Shown: positions 8,958-17,915 of the stretch, in pieces
Numbering within the stretch: position 1 is the first letter of the stretch
Layout of the letters: the number at the start of each line of letters is the position of its first letter
Assembly: GCA_963808965.1 (NCBI GenBank)
Contig: CAWEHU010000026.1
Coordinates: 74,930 to 138,929, forward strand
Direction of reading: 5' to 3'
Source: CAWEHU01 sp963808965
GTDB taxonomy: Bacteria > Pseudomonadota > Alphaproteobacteria > Acetobacterales > Acetobacteraceae
Length of the DNA stretch: 64,000 bases
Program-made: the position numbers and the translations under genes
Notes under the pieces: generated by a model
Database searches by the model: none
Seen by the model: the letters and a program-made list of their open reading frames with translations, nothing else
What the model was told of the DNA's origin: nothing

Positions 8958-9797
8958 TCAGGAAGGGGCGCGCGTCCCGGCGATCAGGAACTCGCGATTG
9001 CCCTCCGGCCCGGTGATCGGGCTTTCCGTCACTCCGAGCACGCGCCAGCCGGGCAGCGCCGCCCACCATGCGCTGACGCGCTCGCAGACCGCCCGGTGAA
9101 TCGCCGGATCGCGCACGACCCCCTTACTGCCTACGCAGGACGACCCCGCCTCGAACTGCGGCTTGATCAGTGCGATGGCCCATGCCTCCGGCGTGCACAG
9201 GGCGAGCGGCGCCGGAAGCAGCGTCGCGAGACCGATGAAGCTGGCATCGCAAACCAGCGCCTGCACGGGGTCGGGCACGATGGCGGGAGTCAGATAGCGG
9301 GCATTCGTTTTCTCATGCACGACGACGCGCGGATCATTGCGCAGCTTCCAGGCAAGCTGCCCGTGGCCGACGTCCACGGCGTGAACCTTCGCCGCCCCGT
9401 GCGCCAGCAAGACATCGGTGAAGCCTCCGGTCGATGCGCCGACGTCGAGGCAGACGCGGCCACGCGGCGACAGGCCAAAATGATTCAGCGCATGATCGAG
9501 CTTGATCCCGCCGCGGGATACCCAGGGGTGGTCCTGCCCGCGCACTTCCAGTTTCGCGGTGGCGGTCAGCGTCTGCCCCGGCTTCTCCACTCGCTGTTCG
9601 CCGGAGAACACCTGGCCGGCGAGGATCAGAGCCTGCGCCTTCGCGCGGCTCTCGGCGAGACCGCGTTCCATTAAGAGCTGGTCGGCGCGAACTCGGCCCC
9701 CCCTCCCTCTGCCCCCTCCCGCAAGGGGAGCGGGAGTTGGACCGGGACCCGCCCCTCCGCTTGCGGGAGGGGGTCGGGGGGAGCGGCCTTCAGCCAC
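8958..9797 (-). CDS. tlyA: TlyA family rRNA methyltransferase (S4 + FtsJ-like domains)
   Basis: Predicted 2'-O-methyltransferase of ribosomal RNA, historically named hemolysin TlyA. The S4 RNA-binding domain begins at RADQLLMERGLAESRAKAQ. The Rossmann methyltransferase follows, with CLDVGASTGGFTDVLLAHGA, AVDVGHGQLAWKL and the conserved ALIKPQFEAG. The ATG at 9797 gives 279 residues, but its first ~35 codons are translated from an inverted repeat (9696-9784) and are low complexity. Normal TlyA proteins start right at the S4 domain. The ATG at 9671 is a possible but short alternative, since it would cut into S4. The xseA-tlyA-dxs order is common in alphaproteobacteria. Confidence 0.87.
   Translation of the reverse strand: MAEGRSPRPPPASGGAGPGPTPAPLAGGGRGRGGRVRADQLLMERGLAESRAKAQALILAGQVFSGEQRVEKPGQTLTATAKLEVRGQDHPWVSRGGIKLDHALNHFGLSPRGRVCLDVGASTGGFTDVLLAHGAAKVHAVDVGHGQLAWKLRNDPRVVVHEKTNARYLTPAIVPDPVQALVCDASFIGLATLLPAPLALCTPEAWAIALIKPQFEAGSSCVGSKGVVRDPAIHRAVCERVSAWWAALPGWRVLGVTESPITGPEGNREFLIAGTRAPS
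9696..9784. repeat. GC-rich REP-like inverted repeat
   Basis: Two arms of about 23 bases, around 9703-9725 and 9760-9783, are nearly complementary (CTCCCGCAAG against CTTGCGGGAG, extended by C- and G-rich runs). They enclose a GC-rich loop. The element lies between dxs and tlyA and covers the 5' end of the tlyA frame. Such palindromes with a CTTGCGGGAG core occur dispersed in many alphaproteobacterial genomes (family knowledge, not tested here). It could form a strong transcript hairpin between the two genes. Confidence 0.75.
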
Positions 9798-9808
9798 TCA
9801 ACCTCAAA

Positions 9809-11743
9809 TCAGTCGCCAACGGCACCCAGGGGAACCCGCAGCTTCGGGACCCCCAACGCCTCCACGGCGGCGGCGACGATGTCTTTCGCGGCGAGGCCGG
9901 CTGCGGCGAGCTGCTTCGGCTGGCTATCGTGGTCGATGAAGCGGTCGGGCAACACCATCGGGCGCACCCGGAGCCCGGTGTCCAGCAGCCCCCTCCAGGC
10001 CAGATGCTGCAACACCGCCGAACCGAACCCGCCGACCGCGCCCTCCTCGATCGTGATCAGCACCGCATGGTGCCGCGCCAGCTGCTCGACCAGCGCCGTG
10101 TCGAACGGCTTGGCGAAGCGCGCGTCCACGACCGTCGCCGGCAAACCCTTCGCCGCCAGCTCGTCGGCCGCCCGCAACGCATCGGCGAGCCGCGTGCCGA
10201 GCGAGACGATCGCCACACTCCCGCCTTCCCGCAGCACCCGCCCGCGCCCCAGCGGCAAAACCTCCCCGCGAGACGGCAGCGCCGCCCCCACCCCCTCGCC
10301 GCGCGGATAGCGCACGGCACTCGGCCGGTCGTCGATCGAAGCCGCCGTCGCCACCATGTGCACGAGCTCCGCCTCGTCGGACGGCGCCATCAGCACCATC
10401 CCCGGCAGGCAGCCGAGATAGGCGAGGTCGAAACTCCCCGCGTGCGTCGCCCCGTCCGCGCCCACCAAACCCGCCCGGTCCATCGCGAACCGCACCGGCA
10501 GGCGCTGGATCGCCACGTCGTGCACCACCTGGTCGTAGGCCCGCTGCAGGAACGTCGAATAGATGGCGCAGAACGGCCGCAACCCCTCGGTCGCCATCCC
10601 GGCCGCGAACGTCACCGCGTGCTGCTCGGCGATCCCGACATCGAAACATCGGTCGGGAAAGCGCTTGGCGAACCGGTCGAGCCCCGTCCCCGACGGCATC
10701 GCCGCGGTGATCGCGACGATGTTCGGGTCGCGCTCCGCCTCGGCGATCAGCGCATCGGCGAACACCCGCGTGTAGGACGGCGGACCGGGCGGCGCCTTCG
10801 CCTGCTCGCCGGTGATGACGTTGAACTTGGCGACGCCGTGATACTTGTCGGCCGACTGCTCGGCCGGCGCGTAGCCCTTGCCCTTCGTGGTGATCGCGTG
10901 CACCAGGATCGGCCCCGCCTCCTCCGCCTCGCGCACGTTGCGCAGCACCGGCAGCAGGTGGTCGAGATTGTGCCCGTCGATCGGGCCGACGTAGTAAAAG
11001 CCGAGTTCCTCGAACAAGGTCCCGCCGGTGAGGATGCCGCGCGCATATTCCTCCGCCCGCCGCGCCGTGCGCTCGATGCCGCGCGGGAACCGCTTCGCCA
11101 TGCGCGCCGCCAGATCGCGCAAGGAAAGAAAGCTGCGCGACGACATCAGCCGCGACAGATAGGCGCTCATCGCCCCGACCGGCGGCGCGATCGACATGTC
11201 GTTGTCGTTGAGGATCACGAGCAGCCGCGAATGCAGCGCCCCCGCGTTGTTCATCGCCTCATACGCCATGCCGGCGCTCATCGCCCCGTCGCCGATGACC
11301 GCGATCACGTTGCGCGGATCCGCCTCGCCCTTCAGATCCCGCGCCACCGCCATGCCGAGCCCGGCCGAGATCGAGGTCGAGGAGTGCGCCGCCCCGAACG
11401 GGTCGTATTCGCTCTCCGCCCGGCGGGTGAAGCCCGATAATCCGCCGCCCTGGCGCAAGGTGCGGATGCGGTCGCGCCGCCCGGTCAGGATCTTGTGCGG
11501 ATAGGCCTGGTGGCCGACGTCCCAGATCAGCCGGTCGCGCGGCGTATCGAACACCGCGTGCAGCGCGACGGTCAGCTCCACCACCCCGAGCGCCGAACCG
11601 AGATGGCCGCCCGTCACCGAGACCGCGTCGATCACCTCGGCGCGCAGCTCGTCCGCCACCTGCCGCAGCTGCTCGGCCGAGAAGTTACGCAAATCGGCCG
11701 GAATGCGCACGCGATCCAACAAAGGAGTGTCCACAGCGCTCAT
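9809..11743 (-). CDS. dxs: 1-deoxy-D-xylulose-5-phosphate synthase
   Basis: First enzyme of the MEP isoprenoid pathway: TPP-dependent condensation of pyruvate and glyceraldehyde 3-phosphate. Motifs in order are GGHLGSALGVVELTVALH, DVGHQAYPHKILTGR, the TPP site GDGAMSAGMAYEAMNN, GPIDGHNLDHL, and the pyrimidine-domain FDVGIAEQHAVTFAAGMA with MDRAGLVGADGATHAG. The length (644 residues) is standard and the frame is intact. The start has GGAGG close to the ATG. It diverges from ispH, another MEP gene, across a 368-base region. Confidence 0.97.
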   Translation of the reverse strand: MSAVDTPLLDRVRIPADLRNFSAEQLRQVADELRAEVIDAVSVTGGHLGSALGVVELTVALHAVFDTPRDRLIWDVGHQAYPHKILTGRRDRIRTLRQGGGLSGFTRRAESEYDPFGAAHSSTSISAGLGMAVARDLKGEADPRNVIAVIGDGAMSAGMAYEAMNNAGALHSRLLVILNDNDMSIAPPVGAMSAYLSRLMSSRSFLSLRDLAARMAKRFPRGIERTARRAEEYARGILTGGTLFEELGFYYVGPIDGHNLDHLLPVLRNVREAEEAGPILVHAITTKGKGYAPAEQSADKYHGVAKFNVITGEQAKAPPGPPSYTRVFADALIAEAERDPNIVAITAAMPSGTGLDRFAKRFPDRCFDVGIAEQHAVTFAAGMATEGLRPFCAIYSTFLQRAYDQVVHDVAIQRLPVRFAMDRAGLVGADGATHAGSFDLAYLGCLPGMVLMAPSDEAELVHMVATAASIDDRPSAVRYPRGEGVGAALPSRGEVLPLGRGRVLREGGSVAIVSLGTRLADALRAADELAAKGLPATVVDARFAKPFDTALVEQLARHHAVLITIEEGAVGGFGSAVLQHLAWRGLLDTGLRVRPMVLPDRFIDHDSQPKQLAAAGLAAKDIVAAAVEALGVPKLRVPLGAVGD

Positions 11744-12111
11744 GCCTCCGCCTTCTCTCGAACTTCAGGTCCGTCGCTCTACCCGATGGCAGCGCGGAGC
11801 AAACGCCAGTGATAGGCGGATTTGTAGAGGGCGAGGCCTCTTACCGCAGATCCAGGCCGAGTTGAACAGACCGTGTTGCAGAAAAGCCACGGTGACTGCA
11901 AGTTCGTGTGCCCTCCCGCCCTCAACGGACTTATCGGACGCGAACCCTCCGTGCCATACGCGCTACCGCTTTTGGTCCGGTGCCGGGAATCGTGGCGAAA
12001 TGGCTTCGGCGTTAGGTGGTTGCGCGGTTTGTGTCAGGATGACAAACCCAACTCGGTCGGTCTGGTTTGCCGGGGAGGGACAACGCGGACGAAGCTAGGT
12101 GGAGTAGGTGC
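11744..12111. promoter_or_regulatory. Divergent intergenic region dxs / ispH
   Basis: A 368-base non-coding stretch with the 5' ends of dxs (leftward) and ispH (rightward) on either side, so promoters for both are expected here. I see no tRNA, no riboswitch-like fold and no clear -35/-10 pair. A GGTGGAG stretch about 10 bases before the ispH ATG is a plausible ribosome binding site. Confidence 0.5.
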
Positions 12112-13041
12112 ATGATTCGCGTCGTCTTGGCCCAACCTCGCGGCTTCTGCGCGGGGGTCGAACGGGCCATCGAGATCGTCGAGCGGGCCCTGAAGAAGTA
12201 CGGTCCACCGATCTATGTGCGTCACGAGATCGTTCATAACCGTCATGTCGTCGAGGATCTGCGCACCCGAGGCGCGGTTTTCGTGGACGAACTAGACGAG
12301 ATTCCGGCCGGCGCAATGACGATCTTCAGCGCCCACGGCGTCGCCAAGCGGGTCGAGGAGTTGGCGGCGGAGCGCAGTTTGCCGGTGATCGACGCAACGT
12401 GCCCGCTCGTCGCGAAGGTTCACAACGAGGGCCGGCGCTACGCATCCCAAGGCCGCGAGATCGTGCTGGTCGGGCACGCCGGGCACGCCGAGGTGGAGGG
12501 AACGATCGGGCAAATAGCCGGCACGGTCCATTTGGTGCAGACCGTGGACGATGTCGCGGCACTCAATGTCGGTAACCCGGCGAAGCTTGCGTACATTACC
12601 CAGACGACGTTATCGGTGGACGATACGCGCGGGATCATCGCGGCGCTGAAGGCCCGGTTTCCGGCGATCGTCGGACCTGACGTGCGAGACATCTGCTACG
12701 CCACGCAGAACCGGCAGCACGCGGTGCGGGAGCTCGCCAAAACGGTGGACATGATCCTGGTTGTCGGTTCGCGCAACAGCTCCAACTCCAACCGGCTGAA
12801 AGAGATCGGCGAGGAGCTGGGCAAGCCCAGTTATCTGATCGACGATGCGACCCATCTCAGGGCGGAGTGGCTCAGAGGCGTCGGGTCCGTCGGCGTGACG
12901 GCCGGCGCCTCCGCCCCTGAGATGCTGGTGCAAGGCGTACTGGAGGGCTTGCGCCGGTTCGGGGAAATCGACATCTCCACCCTGGCCGGGGTGGCGGAGG
13001 ACGTGCGCTTCCGCTTTCCCGCTCAGGTCGGCGACGCATAA
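12112..13041 (+). CDS. ispH: 4-hydroxy-3-methylbut-2-enyl diphosphate reductase
   Basis: Last enzyme of the MEP pathway, an iron-sulfur reductase producing IPP and DMAPP. The three cluster cysteines are in QPRGFCAGVERA, DATCPLVAKVH and RDICYATQNRQ. Substrate-binding HE/H residues appear in RHEIVHNRHVV and FSAHGVA, and the SRNSSNSNRL and AGASAPE motifs complete the family pattern. The ATG at 12112 gives the canonical MIRVVLAQPRGFCAGV start and follows a GGAG; a start 45 bases upstream is less likely. hpnH follows after 11 bases, linking precursor supply to hopanoids. Confidence 0.97.
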   Translation: MIRVVLAQPRGFCAGVERAIEIVERALKKYGPPIYVRHEIVHNRHVVEDLRTRGAVFVDELDEIPAGAMTIFSAHGVAKRVEELAAERSLPVIDATCPLVAKVHNEGRRYASQGREIVLVGHAGHAEVEGTIGQIAGTVHLVQTVDDVAALNVGNPAKLAYITQTTLSVDDTRGIIAALKARFPAIVGPDVRDICYATQNRQHAVRELAKTVDMILVVGSRNSSNSNRLKEIGEELGKPSYLIDDATHLRAEWLRGVGSVGVTAGASAPEMLVQGVLEGLRRFGEIDISTLAGVAEDVRFRFPAQVGDA

Positions 13042-13052
13042 GGATTAGCGAA

Positions 13053-14210
13053 ATGGCAGTTCCGTTGAACCAGGCAGTGCGCGTTGGCGCCTATGTCGTC
13101 AAGCAGCATCTGATGGGACGGAAACGCTACCCGCTCGTGCTCATGCTGGAGCCCCTGTTTCGTTGCAATCTCGCCTGCGCCGGTTGCGGAAAAATTGATT
13201 ATCCGGCCGAGATCTTGAACCAGCGACTCTCGGTCGCCGAGTGTCTGGAGGCGGTGGACGAGTGCGGCGCGCCGGTGGTCGTGCTGGCCGGCGGCGAGCC
13301 GCTGCTGCACAAGGAACTCGATCAAGTCGTCGAAGGCATCATCGCGCGCAAGAAATTCGTGATCGTCTGCACGAACGCGCTGTTGCTCGAGAAGAAGATG
13401 CACCTGTTCAAGCCGGGTCCCTATTTCACCTGGTCCGTGCATCTGGACGGCGCTGAGGAGGAGCACGATCGCTCCGTGTGCCAAGCGGGCGTGTATGACC
13501 GTGCCGTAGGGGCGATTGCGGCGGCGAAGCGGGCCGGTTTCCGCACCATCATCAATGCGACTTTGTTCAACAATTCCGAGCCGGAGAAAGTCGCTCGATT
13601 CTTCGACGACGTGATGGCGATGGGCGTCGACGGGATCAGCGTCTCCCCCGGCTATGCCTACGAGCGGGCGCCGGACCAGCAGCATTTCCTGAACCGCCGC
13701 GCGACCAAGGATCTGTTCCGCGGCATCTTCGCCCGCCAAGGCAAGGGAGCATGGAAAGGAAAGTGGGCGTTCAATCAGTCATCCATGTTCCTCGACTTTC
13801 TCGCCGGAAACCAGACGTTCCACTGCACGCCGTGGGGTAATCCCACTCGCAACTATTTCGGCTGGCAGCGGCCCTGCTATCTGCTCGGCGAGGGCTACGC
13901 GAAGACGTTCAAGGAGCTGATGGAAGAGACCGACTGGGACCGTTACGGCACCGGCAATTACGAGAAATGCGCTGACTGCATGGTGCATTCTGGCTACGAG
14001 GCGACGGCGGTGATGGAGACGATCCGCAAGCCCTGGCGCGCTGCCGCTCAGGCGGTGCGCGGCGTCCGCACCGAGGGCGAGATGGCGCCCGAGATCCCGC
14101 TCGATAACCAGCGCCCGGCGGAATACGTCTTCAGCCGACATGTGGAGCGAGCGGTGAAGCGGCTGAAAGAGGAGAAGCAGCGCCGGCAGGTGGCGGACGC
14201 GGCGGATTGA
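13053..14210 (+). CDS. hpnH: Adenosyl-hopene transferase HpnH (radical SAM)
   Basis: Radical SAM enzyme that joins the 5'-deoxyadenosyl group to diploptene, the first step of bacteriohopanepolyol side-chain synthesis. The radical SAM cluster is FRCNLACAGCGKIDYP near residue 37 (Cx3Cx2C). Further conserved segments are VVVLAGGEPLLHKEL, WSVHLDGAEEEHDR and ISVSPGYAYERAPDQ. C-terminal cysteines occur in KCADCMVH. The length (385 residues) matches HpnH. It sits next to ispH, a pairing common in hopanoid producers. No squalene-hopene cyclase is in the window. Confidence 0.95.
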   Translation: MAVPLNQAVRVGAYVVKQHLMGRKRYPLVLMLEPLFRCNLACAGCGKIDYPAEILNQRLSVAECLEAVDECGAPVVVLAGGEPLLHKELDQVVEGIIARKKFVIVCTNALLLEKKMHLFKPGPYFTWSVHLDGAEEEHDRSVCQAGVYDRAVGAIAAAKRAGFRTIINATLFNNSEPEKVARFFDDVMAMGVDGISVSPGYAYERAPDQQHFLNRRATKDLFRGIFARQGKGAWKGKWAFNQSSMFLDFLAGNQTFHCTPWGNPTRNYFGWQRPCYLLGEGYAKTFKELMEETDWDRYGTGNYEKCADCMVHSGYEATAVMETIRKPWRAAAQAVRGVRTEGEMAPEIPLDNQRPAEYVFSRHVERAVKRLKEEKQRRQVADAAD

Positions 14211-14946
14211 ATCGAGAACGCAAATTCCGTTCATCCCCACGAAGGTGGGGAGCCAGGCTCGCATAAGGCTGGCATTGTTGCGCGCAGCTGGCTTCCCGCT
14301 TTCGCCGGAACGAACGGGAGATGGCAGAGTCAGCCCAAAATAAATCTACGGCGATCGGTGCGACCCCAGCCAGGGCGGCCTCGATCTGGGCGAACACCTG
14401 AGCCAGTGACGTTCGGAGCGACGCGACGATGGCGGGGGGATCGGTCCCCGACAGACCCGGGTCGGCGGTGAAGGTGCGCTGGATCAGCACCTTCACCGGG
14501 TTCGGGCGTTGATCGAGCAGCACGAGTCCGAGCGTCGCGCGAGCGCGCATAGCCGGCAAATCGGCCCAGAACGCGGTGAGGTCGCCCTCCATAACCAGAT
14601 CGGCCGGAAGCCGGCTACCAGGCGCAAGCACCGCCGCGAACAGGCCGCTAGCAGCTAGCCACTGACGCAAATCGTCCTCGACCGCCTGCGCGGGCGGGAC
14701 CGCCCACTCCTCGTAGAAATCCACCTTCACGCTGCCGTCCGGCTGCAACGATTGCAGGCCGCGCGCTTCCAATCCCGGCCCCGCACGAACGGTCCGGACC
14801 AGCAGGACACGGCCGCGCGGGCGGGCGGGCTCGGTTGTCGGCCGGCGCACGATCAGCGGCCATTGCCGCCTTTCGAGATACGGACGCTGCGACAGCCCGC
14901 AGCCGCCGAGCCCGAGAAGTGAGGCCAACATGGCGCGACGCTTCAC
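14131..14946 (-). CDS. ABC-type transport auxiliary lipoprotein (PqiC/DUF330-like)
   Basis: Outer-membrane-directed lipoprotein that works with MCE-type lipid transporters. The GTG at 14946 overlaps the upstream mlaD stop as GTGA. The signal peptide has the lipobox LGLGGC. The body shows VLLVRTVRAGPGLEARGL and VKVDFYEEWAVPPAQAVEDDL, typical of the PqiC/ABC auxiliary family. Homology-like sequence ends near 14340-14350. The remaining ~70 codons run through a palindromic repeat and into the 3' end of the convergent hpnH gene. An extra base that hides the true stop is likely, as in neighbouring genes; TAG and TGA codons lie in the other frames near 14345. Confidence 0.75.
   Translation of the reverse strand: MKRRAMLASLLGLGGCGLSQRPYLERRQWPLIVRRPTTEPARPRGRVLLVRTVRAGPGLEARGLQSLQPDGSVKVDFYEEWAVPPAQAVEDDLRQWLAASGLFAAVLAPGSRLPADLVMEGDLTAFWADLPAMRARATLGLVLLDQRPNPVKVLIQRTFTADPGLSGTDPPAIVASLRTSLAQVFAQIEAALAGVAPIAVDLFWADSAISRSFRRKREASCAQQCQPYASLAPHLRGDERNLRSRFNPPRPPPAGAASPLSAASPLAPHVG
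14229..14315. repeat. Imperfect palindromic element between hpnH and the Mla block
   Basis: Arms at 14229-14256 and 14288-14315 are inverted copies with some mismatches (GTTC..CCC.CGAAGG.GGG..GCCAG against CTGGC.TCCCGCTTTCGC..GAAC). Each arm also contains its own small palindrome around CGAAGG or CTTTCGC. The layout resembles the widespread dispersed palindromes of proteobacteria with cores like CCCGCGAAAGCGGG. It lies between two convergent genes and may act as a bidirectional terminator. Confidence 0.7.
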
Positions 14947-15956
14947 CGCGTCCGCTCCCTGGGCGGCGGGCCGCCCAACAGCACTTGCGCCGGATACTGA
15001 CGCAGGGCCTCCGTCGTCTCGCGCAGGTTGGCGGCCGTCGCCTGCATGTCGCGGAGCAGGGGTATCAGGCTCTGCTGCAAATCCGCCGTGCTGTTCCCCG
15101 CTCGTCGGCTCGTTGCTTCCAGAGCCGTTATCAGCGCGGGGAGCTTGGCGGCGCCCTCCGCGAGCCGGTCCGCCGCGGTACTGAGATTGGCGAGCAAGTT
15201 GCGCACCTCCTTTCCCTGCACCAGAGCGCGAACGGAACCTGACGTGTCGCGCAAATCCGCCGTCAGGCGGGGCAGATCGGCGTCCTGCACGGTCTGACGC
15301 AGCGTTTCCAGGAGGTCGGCGGCGCGGGTCAGCGTCAGGTGCGCATCTCCGCTCCCCAGATCCCGCCGCAGATCGTCGATCAGCCCGGTCACCGACTGCG
15401 ACAGCGCCGCCATATCGATCTTGTTCAGCTTGGCCAAGAATTCCTGCGCGGCGTCCTGCACCTGGGAGAGCGTGCTCGGCATCGACGGAATGTATTCGTA
15501 TTTCGGGGTCCACGGCACCGATTGCGGCGGGTACTGCTCGGGATTGACGAAATCGAGTTCGATGTAGCTAAGCCCCGTGATGCCCTGCGAGGCGACGCGC
15601 GCCCGAAGCCCGGTCTTCACCGCCGTCTGCGTATCGGGCAAGCGGCCGACGCGAGACGGGTCAATGACGAAGCGCACGAATACCAGCCGGTACGTCGCAC
15701 GCTGAATGTCCATCGGCTCGTCGCGGCCATATTCGGCCGTAACCAGCCCGATATCCGTCACGCGCCCGATCGTCACGCCGCGATACTTCACCGGCGCTCC
15801 GACTTCGAGTCCCTGCACCAATTCGCGGAAATAGGTCTCGTACGGTCTGCCTTCGCTAAGCTGATTGCCGCCCAGAAACACCACCAGCCCGATCAGCACG
15901 CCGATGCCAGCCAGGAGCAGCAGACCGACGCGCAGGAACGACCCCTGCCCTCGCAT
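14943..15956 (-). CDS. mlaD: MCE family protein, MlaD-like periplasmic lipid-binding subunit
   Basis: Single-pass membrane protein with one MCE domain that carries lipid between membranes for an Mla-type ABC transporter. The membrane helix is at residues 8-28 (VGLLLLAGIGVLIGLVVFLG). The MCE core follows: FRELVQGLEVGAPVKYRGVT, IGRVTDIGL, and LRARVASQGITGLSYIELDF. A long helical C-terminal region (residues 180-330) probably forms the hexameric needle. The ATG at 15956 overlaps the mlaF stop as ATGA. Lipid substrate unknown. Confidence 0.9.
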   Translation of the reverse strand: MRGQGSFLRVGLLLLAGIGVLIGLVVFLGGNQLSEGRPYETYFRELVQGLEVGAPVKYRGVTIGRVTDIGLVTAEYGRDEPMDIQRATYRLVFVRFVIDPSRVGRLPDTQTAVKTGLRARVASQGITGLSYIELDFVNPEQYPPQSVPWTPKYEYIPSMPSTLSQVQDAAQEFLAKLNKIDMAALSQSVTGLIDDLRRDLGSGDAHLTLTRAADLLETLRQTVQDADLPRLTADLRDTSGSVRALVQGKEVRNLLANLSTAADRLAEGAAKLPALITALEATSRRAGNSTADLQQSLIPLLRDMQATAANLRETTEALRQYPAQVLLGGPPPRERTR

Positions 15957-16762
15957 CAGGCCGCGTCCTTCTCGGGCAGTTCGCGCCGGAAGAACGCACG
16001 GACCGTTGGGTGCGTGCTCTCGTCGCGCAGCCTGCGCGGATCGCCTTCCGCTATCATCCCGCCCGCGTCGCCGTGCGCGTGCCGATCGAGCATGATGCAG
16101 CGATCCGCGATTGCCAGAATCGACGCCAATTCGTGCGTCACCACCACGAAGGTCGCCCCGAGATCGCGGCGCAGATCGAGGATGAGCCGGTCCAGCCCCG
16201 CCGATGTTATAGGGTCGAGCCCCGCCGAGGGCTCGTCCAGGAACAGGAGCGGCGGATCGAGCGCCATGGCTCGCGCGATGGCGGCGCGCTTGGCCATTCC
16301 GCCCGAGATTTCGGCCGGCATCAACGGAGCGGCCTCGGCCAGTCCCACGAGGCCGAGCTTCACCCGTGCGACCGCTTCGCGTCCGTCCGGCGGCAGGTCG
16401 GTGTACATTTCGAGCGGCAACATCACGTTCTCGATCAGCGTCATCGAGCCGAACAACGCGCCCGATTGGAACATAACGCCAATCCCGCGCAATGCCTGCT
16501 CCCGCTGCGCCGCACGATCCGACCCCGTGATGAGATGGCCCGCGATTTCGATCGTGCCGGATGTGGGCGGTAGCAATCCGATCAACTGCTTCATCAACGT
16601 GGATTTGCCGCAACCGGAGCCGCCGAGGATCACGAAGATCTCCCCGGTTGCCACCGTGAACGACACATCGCGGAATATCGTGCGGCTGCCGAATCGCTGC
16701 GACACGTCCTCCGCTCGGATGACCGGCGTCGCATCAACAACCGGGTCGGCGCTCACCCTCAC
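15956..16762 (-). CDS. mlaF: ABC transporter ATP-binding protein, MlaF-like
   Basis: Cytoplasmic ATPase of the Mla-like lipid transporter. Walker A is LGGSGCGKSTLMKQLIGLLPP near residue 45. The Q-loop region is MFQSGALFGSMTLIENVMLPLE, the signature is ISGGMAKRAAIARAMALDPP, and Walker B is LLFLDEPSAGLDPITSAGLD, followed by VVTHEL. The GTG at 16762 overlaps the upstream mlaE stop; a second in-frame GTG at 16756 is also possible. The C-terminal DESTHPTVRAFF stretch is typical for this subfamily. Confidence 0.93.
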   Translation of the reverse strand: MRVSADPVVDATPVIRAEDVSQRFGSRTIFRDVSFTVATGEIFVILGGSGCGKSTLMKQLIGLLPPTSGTIEIAGHLITGSDRAAQREQALRGIGVMFQSGALFGSMTLIENVMLPLEMYTDLPPDGREAVARVKLGLVGLAEAAPLMPAEISGGMAKRAAIARAMALDPPLLFLDEPSAGLDPITSAGLDRLILDLRRDLGATFVVVTHELASILAIADRCIMLDRHAHGDAGGMIAEGDPRRLRDESTHPTVRAFFRRELPEKDAA

Positions 16763-17870
16763 AATTTCAGCCTGTAGAGGATCACTGCGAACAGCCCGTC
16801 CAGCAGAACGGTCGAGACAATCCCGCCGACCACCGCGCCGGTCGCCGCCAGACCAACGGCGCGCGGGCCGACCCCGGTACTGAGCTCCCTCCCGGCAGCC
16901 GATTGCCGCGACAACCGCGCCGAAGCAGATGGCCTTGAGCAGCCCCTCGATCAGGTCCCCGACCCTGGCCGCGCTGGCGACCTGATGCGCCACCGTGACC
17001 AAGGGAAAGCCGAAGGCGCGCATAACCGTCGTCATTCCCGCAGAGTCCGGCGAGATCGAGCATCAGCGTCATCGCCGGCATCACCAGCATCACCGCGATC
17101 AGGCGCGGCAGCACCAGCATGGTCATCGGATCGAGGCCCATCGTGATGAGCGCATCCACCTCCTCGTTTACCTTCATGGTGCCGATCTCGGCGGCGAATG
17201 CCGAGCCGGTGCGTCCGGCGAGGATCACGGCCGCGAGCAGCGGCCCCAACTCGCGCAACAGGCTGATCGAGACCAGGTTCGCGACGTAAAGATCCGCGCC
17301 GAACCGACGCATAGGCACGGCGGACTGAAACGCCAGGATGAGCCCGATCAGAAACCCGAGCAGGATGATGAGCGGCATCGACCGCACGCCTGCCTGATCC
17401 GCATAGCGCAACAAATCGTCGCCGCGCAGCATCCGGCTGCGAGCAGGCAGGCGGAACAACGCGATGACCACCTCGCCGAGAAACGCTATGCCGTTGCCCG
17501 CCGCCTCCAGTCCGGCCCCCGCGATTTGGCCGAAGGTGAGCACAGCGGGCGGCCCCGGTCTTTGCGGCGTGCCGGAAGCCGTCCGCGCCCGCTCGACCAA
17601 CGCTTCGATCCGGGGACTCGCGCCTTCCAGAGCGGTCTCGCCTTCGTGTTCGTCCTCGATCGCGAGCAGGAAGGCGGCGCCGGCCAGATCGCAGGCCGCG
17701 ACGTTCGACAGATCGAGCACCAGCTTGCGGCCGCGGGCGGTCAGCGCCGCCGCGTGCAGCGCGCTTTCCCACAGCAGCGCCGCGCCGTCCGCGTCCAATC
17801 TCCCTGAGAAAGCGAGCATCACGTCGCTCGCCCGGTCGGTCACGCTCATCCGGGCGGGCAGGTCAGCCAC
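16759..17870 (-). CDS. mlaE: MlaE-type permease with N-terminal STAS domain (two frameshifts)
   Basis: Inner-membrane permease of the lipid transporter. Residues 1-100 form a STAS domain (KLVLDLSNVAACDLAGAAFL), replacing a separate MlaB. The permease part follows, with DLLRYADQAGVRSMPLIIL and GPLLAAVILAGRTGSAFAAE, then TMKVNEEVDALITMGLDP. The frame breaks twice: one extra base near 17034-17039 (before MTTVMRAFGFPLVTVAHQ) and one near 16884-16889. The last part, read in the third frame, ends VGGIVSTVLLDGLFAVILYR as expected. The total span is two bases over a multiple of three, matching two insertions. The STAS fusion is common in alphaproteobacteria. Confidence 0.85.
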
Positions 17871-17915
17871 GCGTCATGTCCCCGAGACGCGCCGCGCCGA
17901 GTGGGCCTTTCGTCC

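Noticed and set aside
8026..9099. Long plus-strand frame antisense to xseA
   Set aside because: It is a shadow of xseA, which has intact motifs over its full length.
11744..12111. Thiamine or other riboswitch before dxs or ispH
   Set aside because: No THI-box-like or other conserved riboswitch core could be recognised in the spacer.
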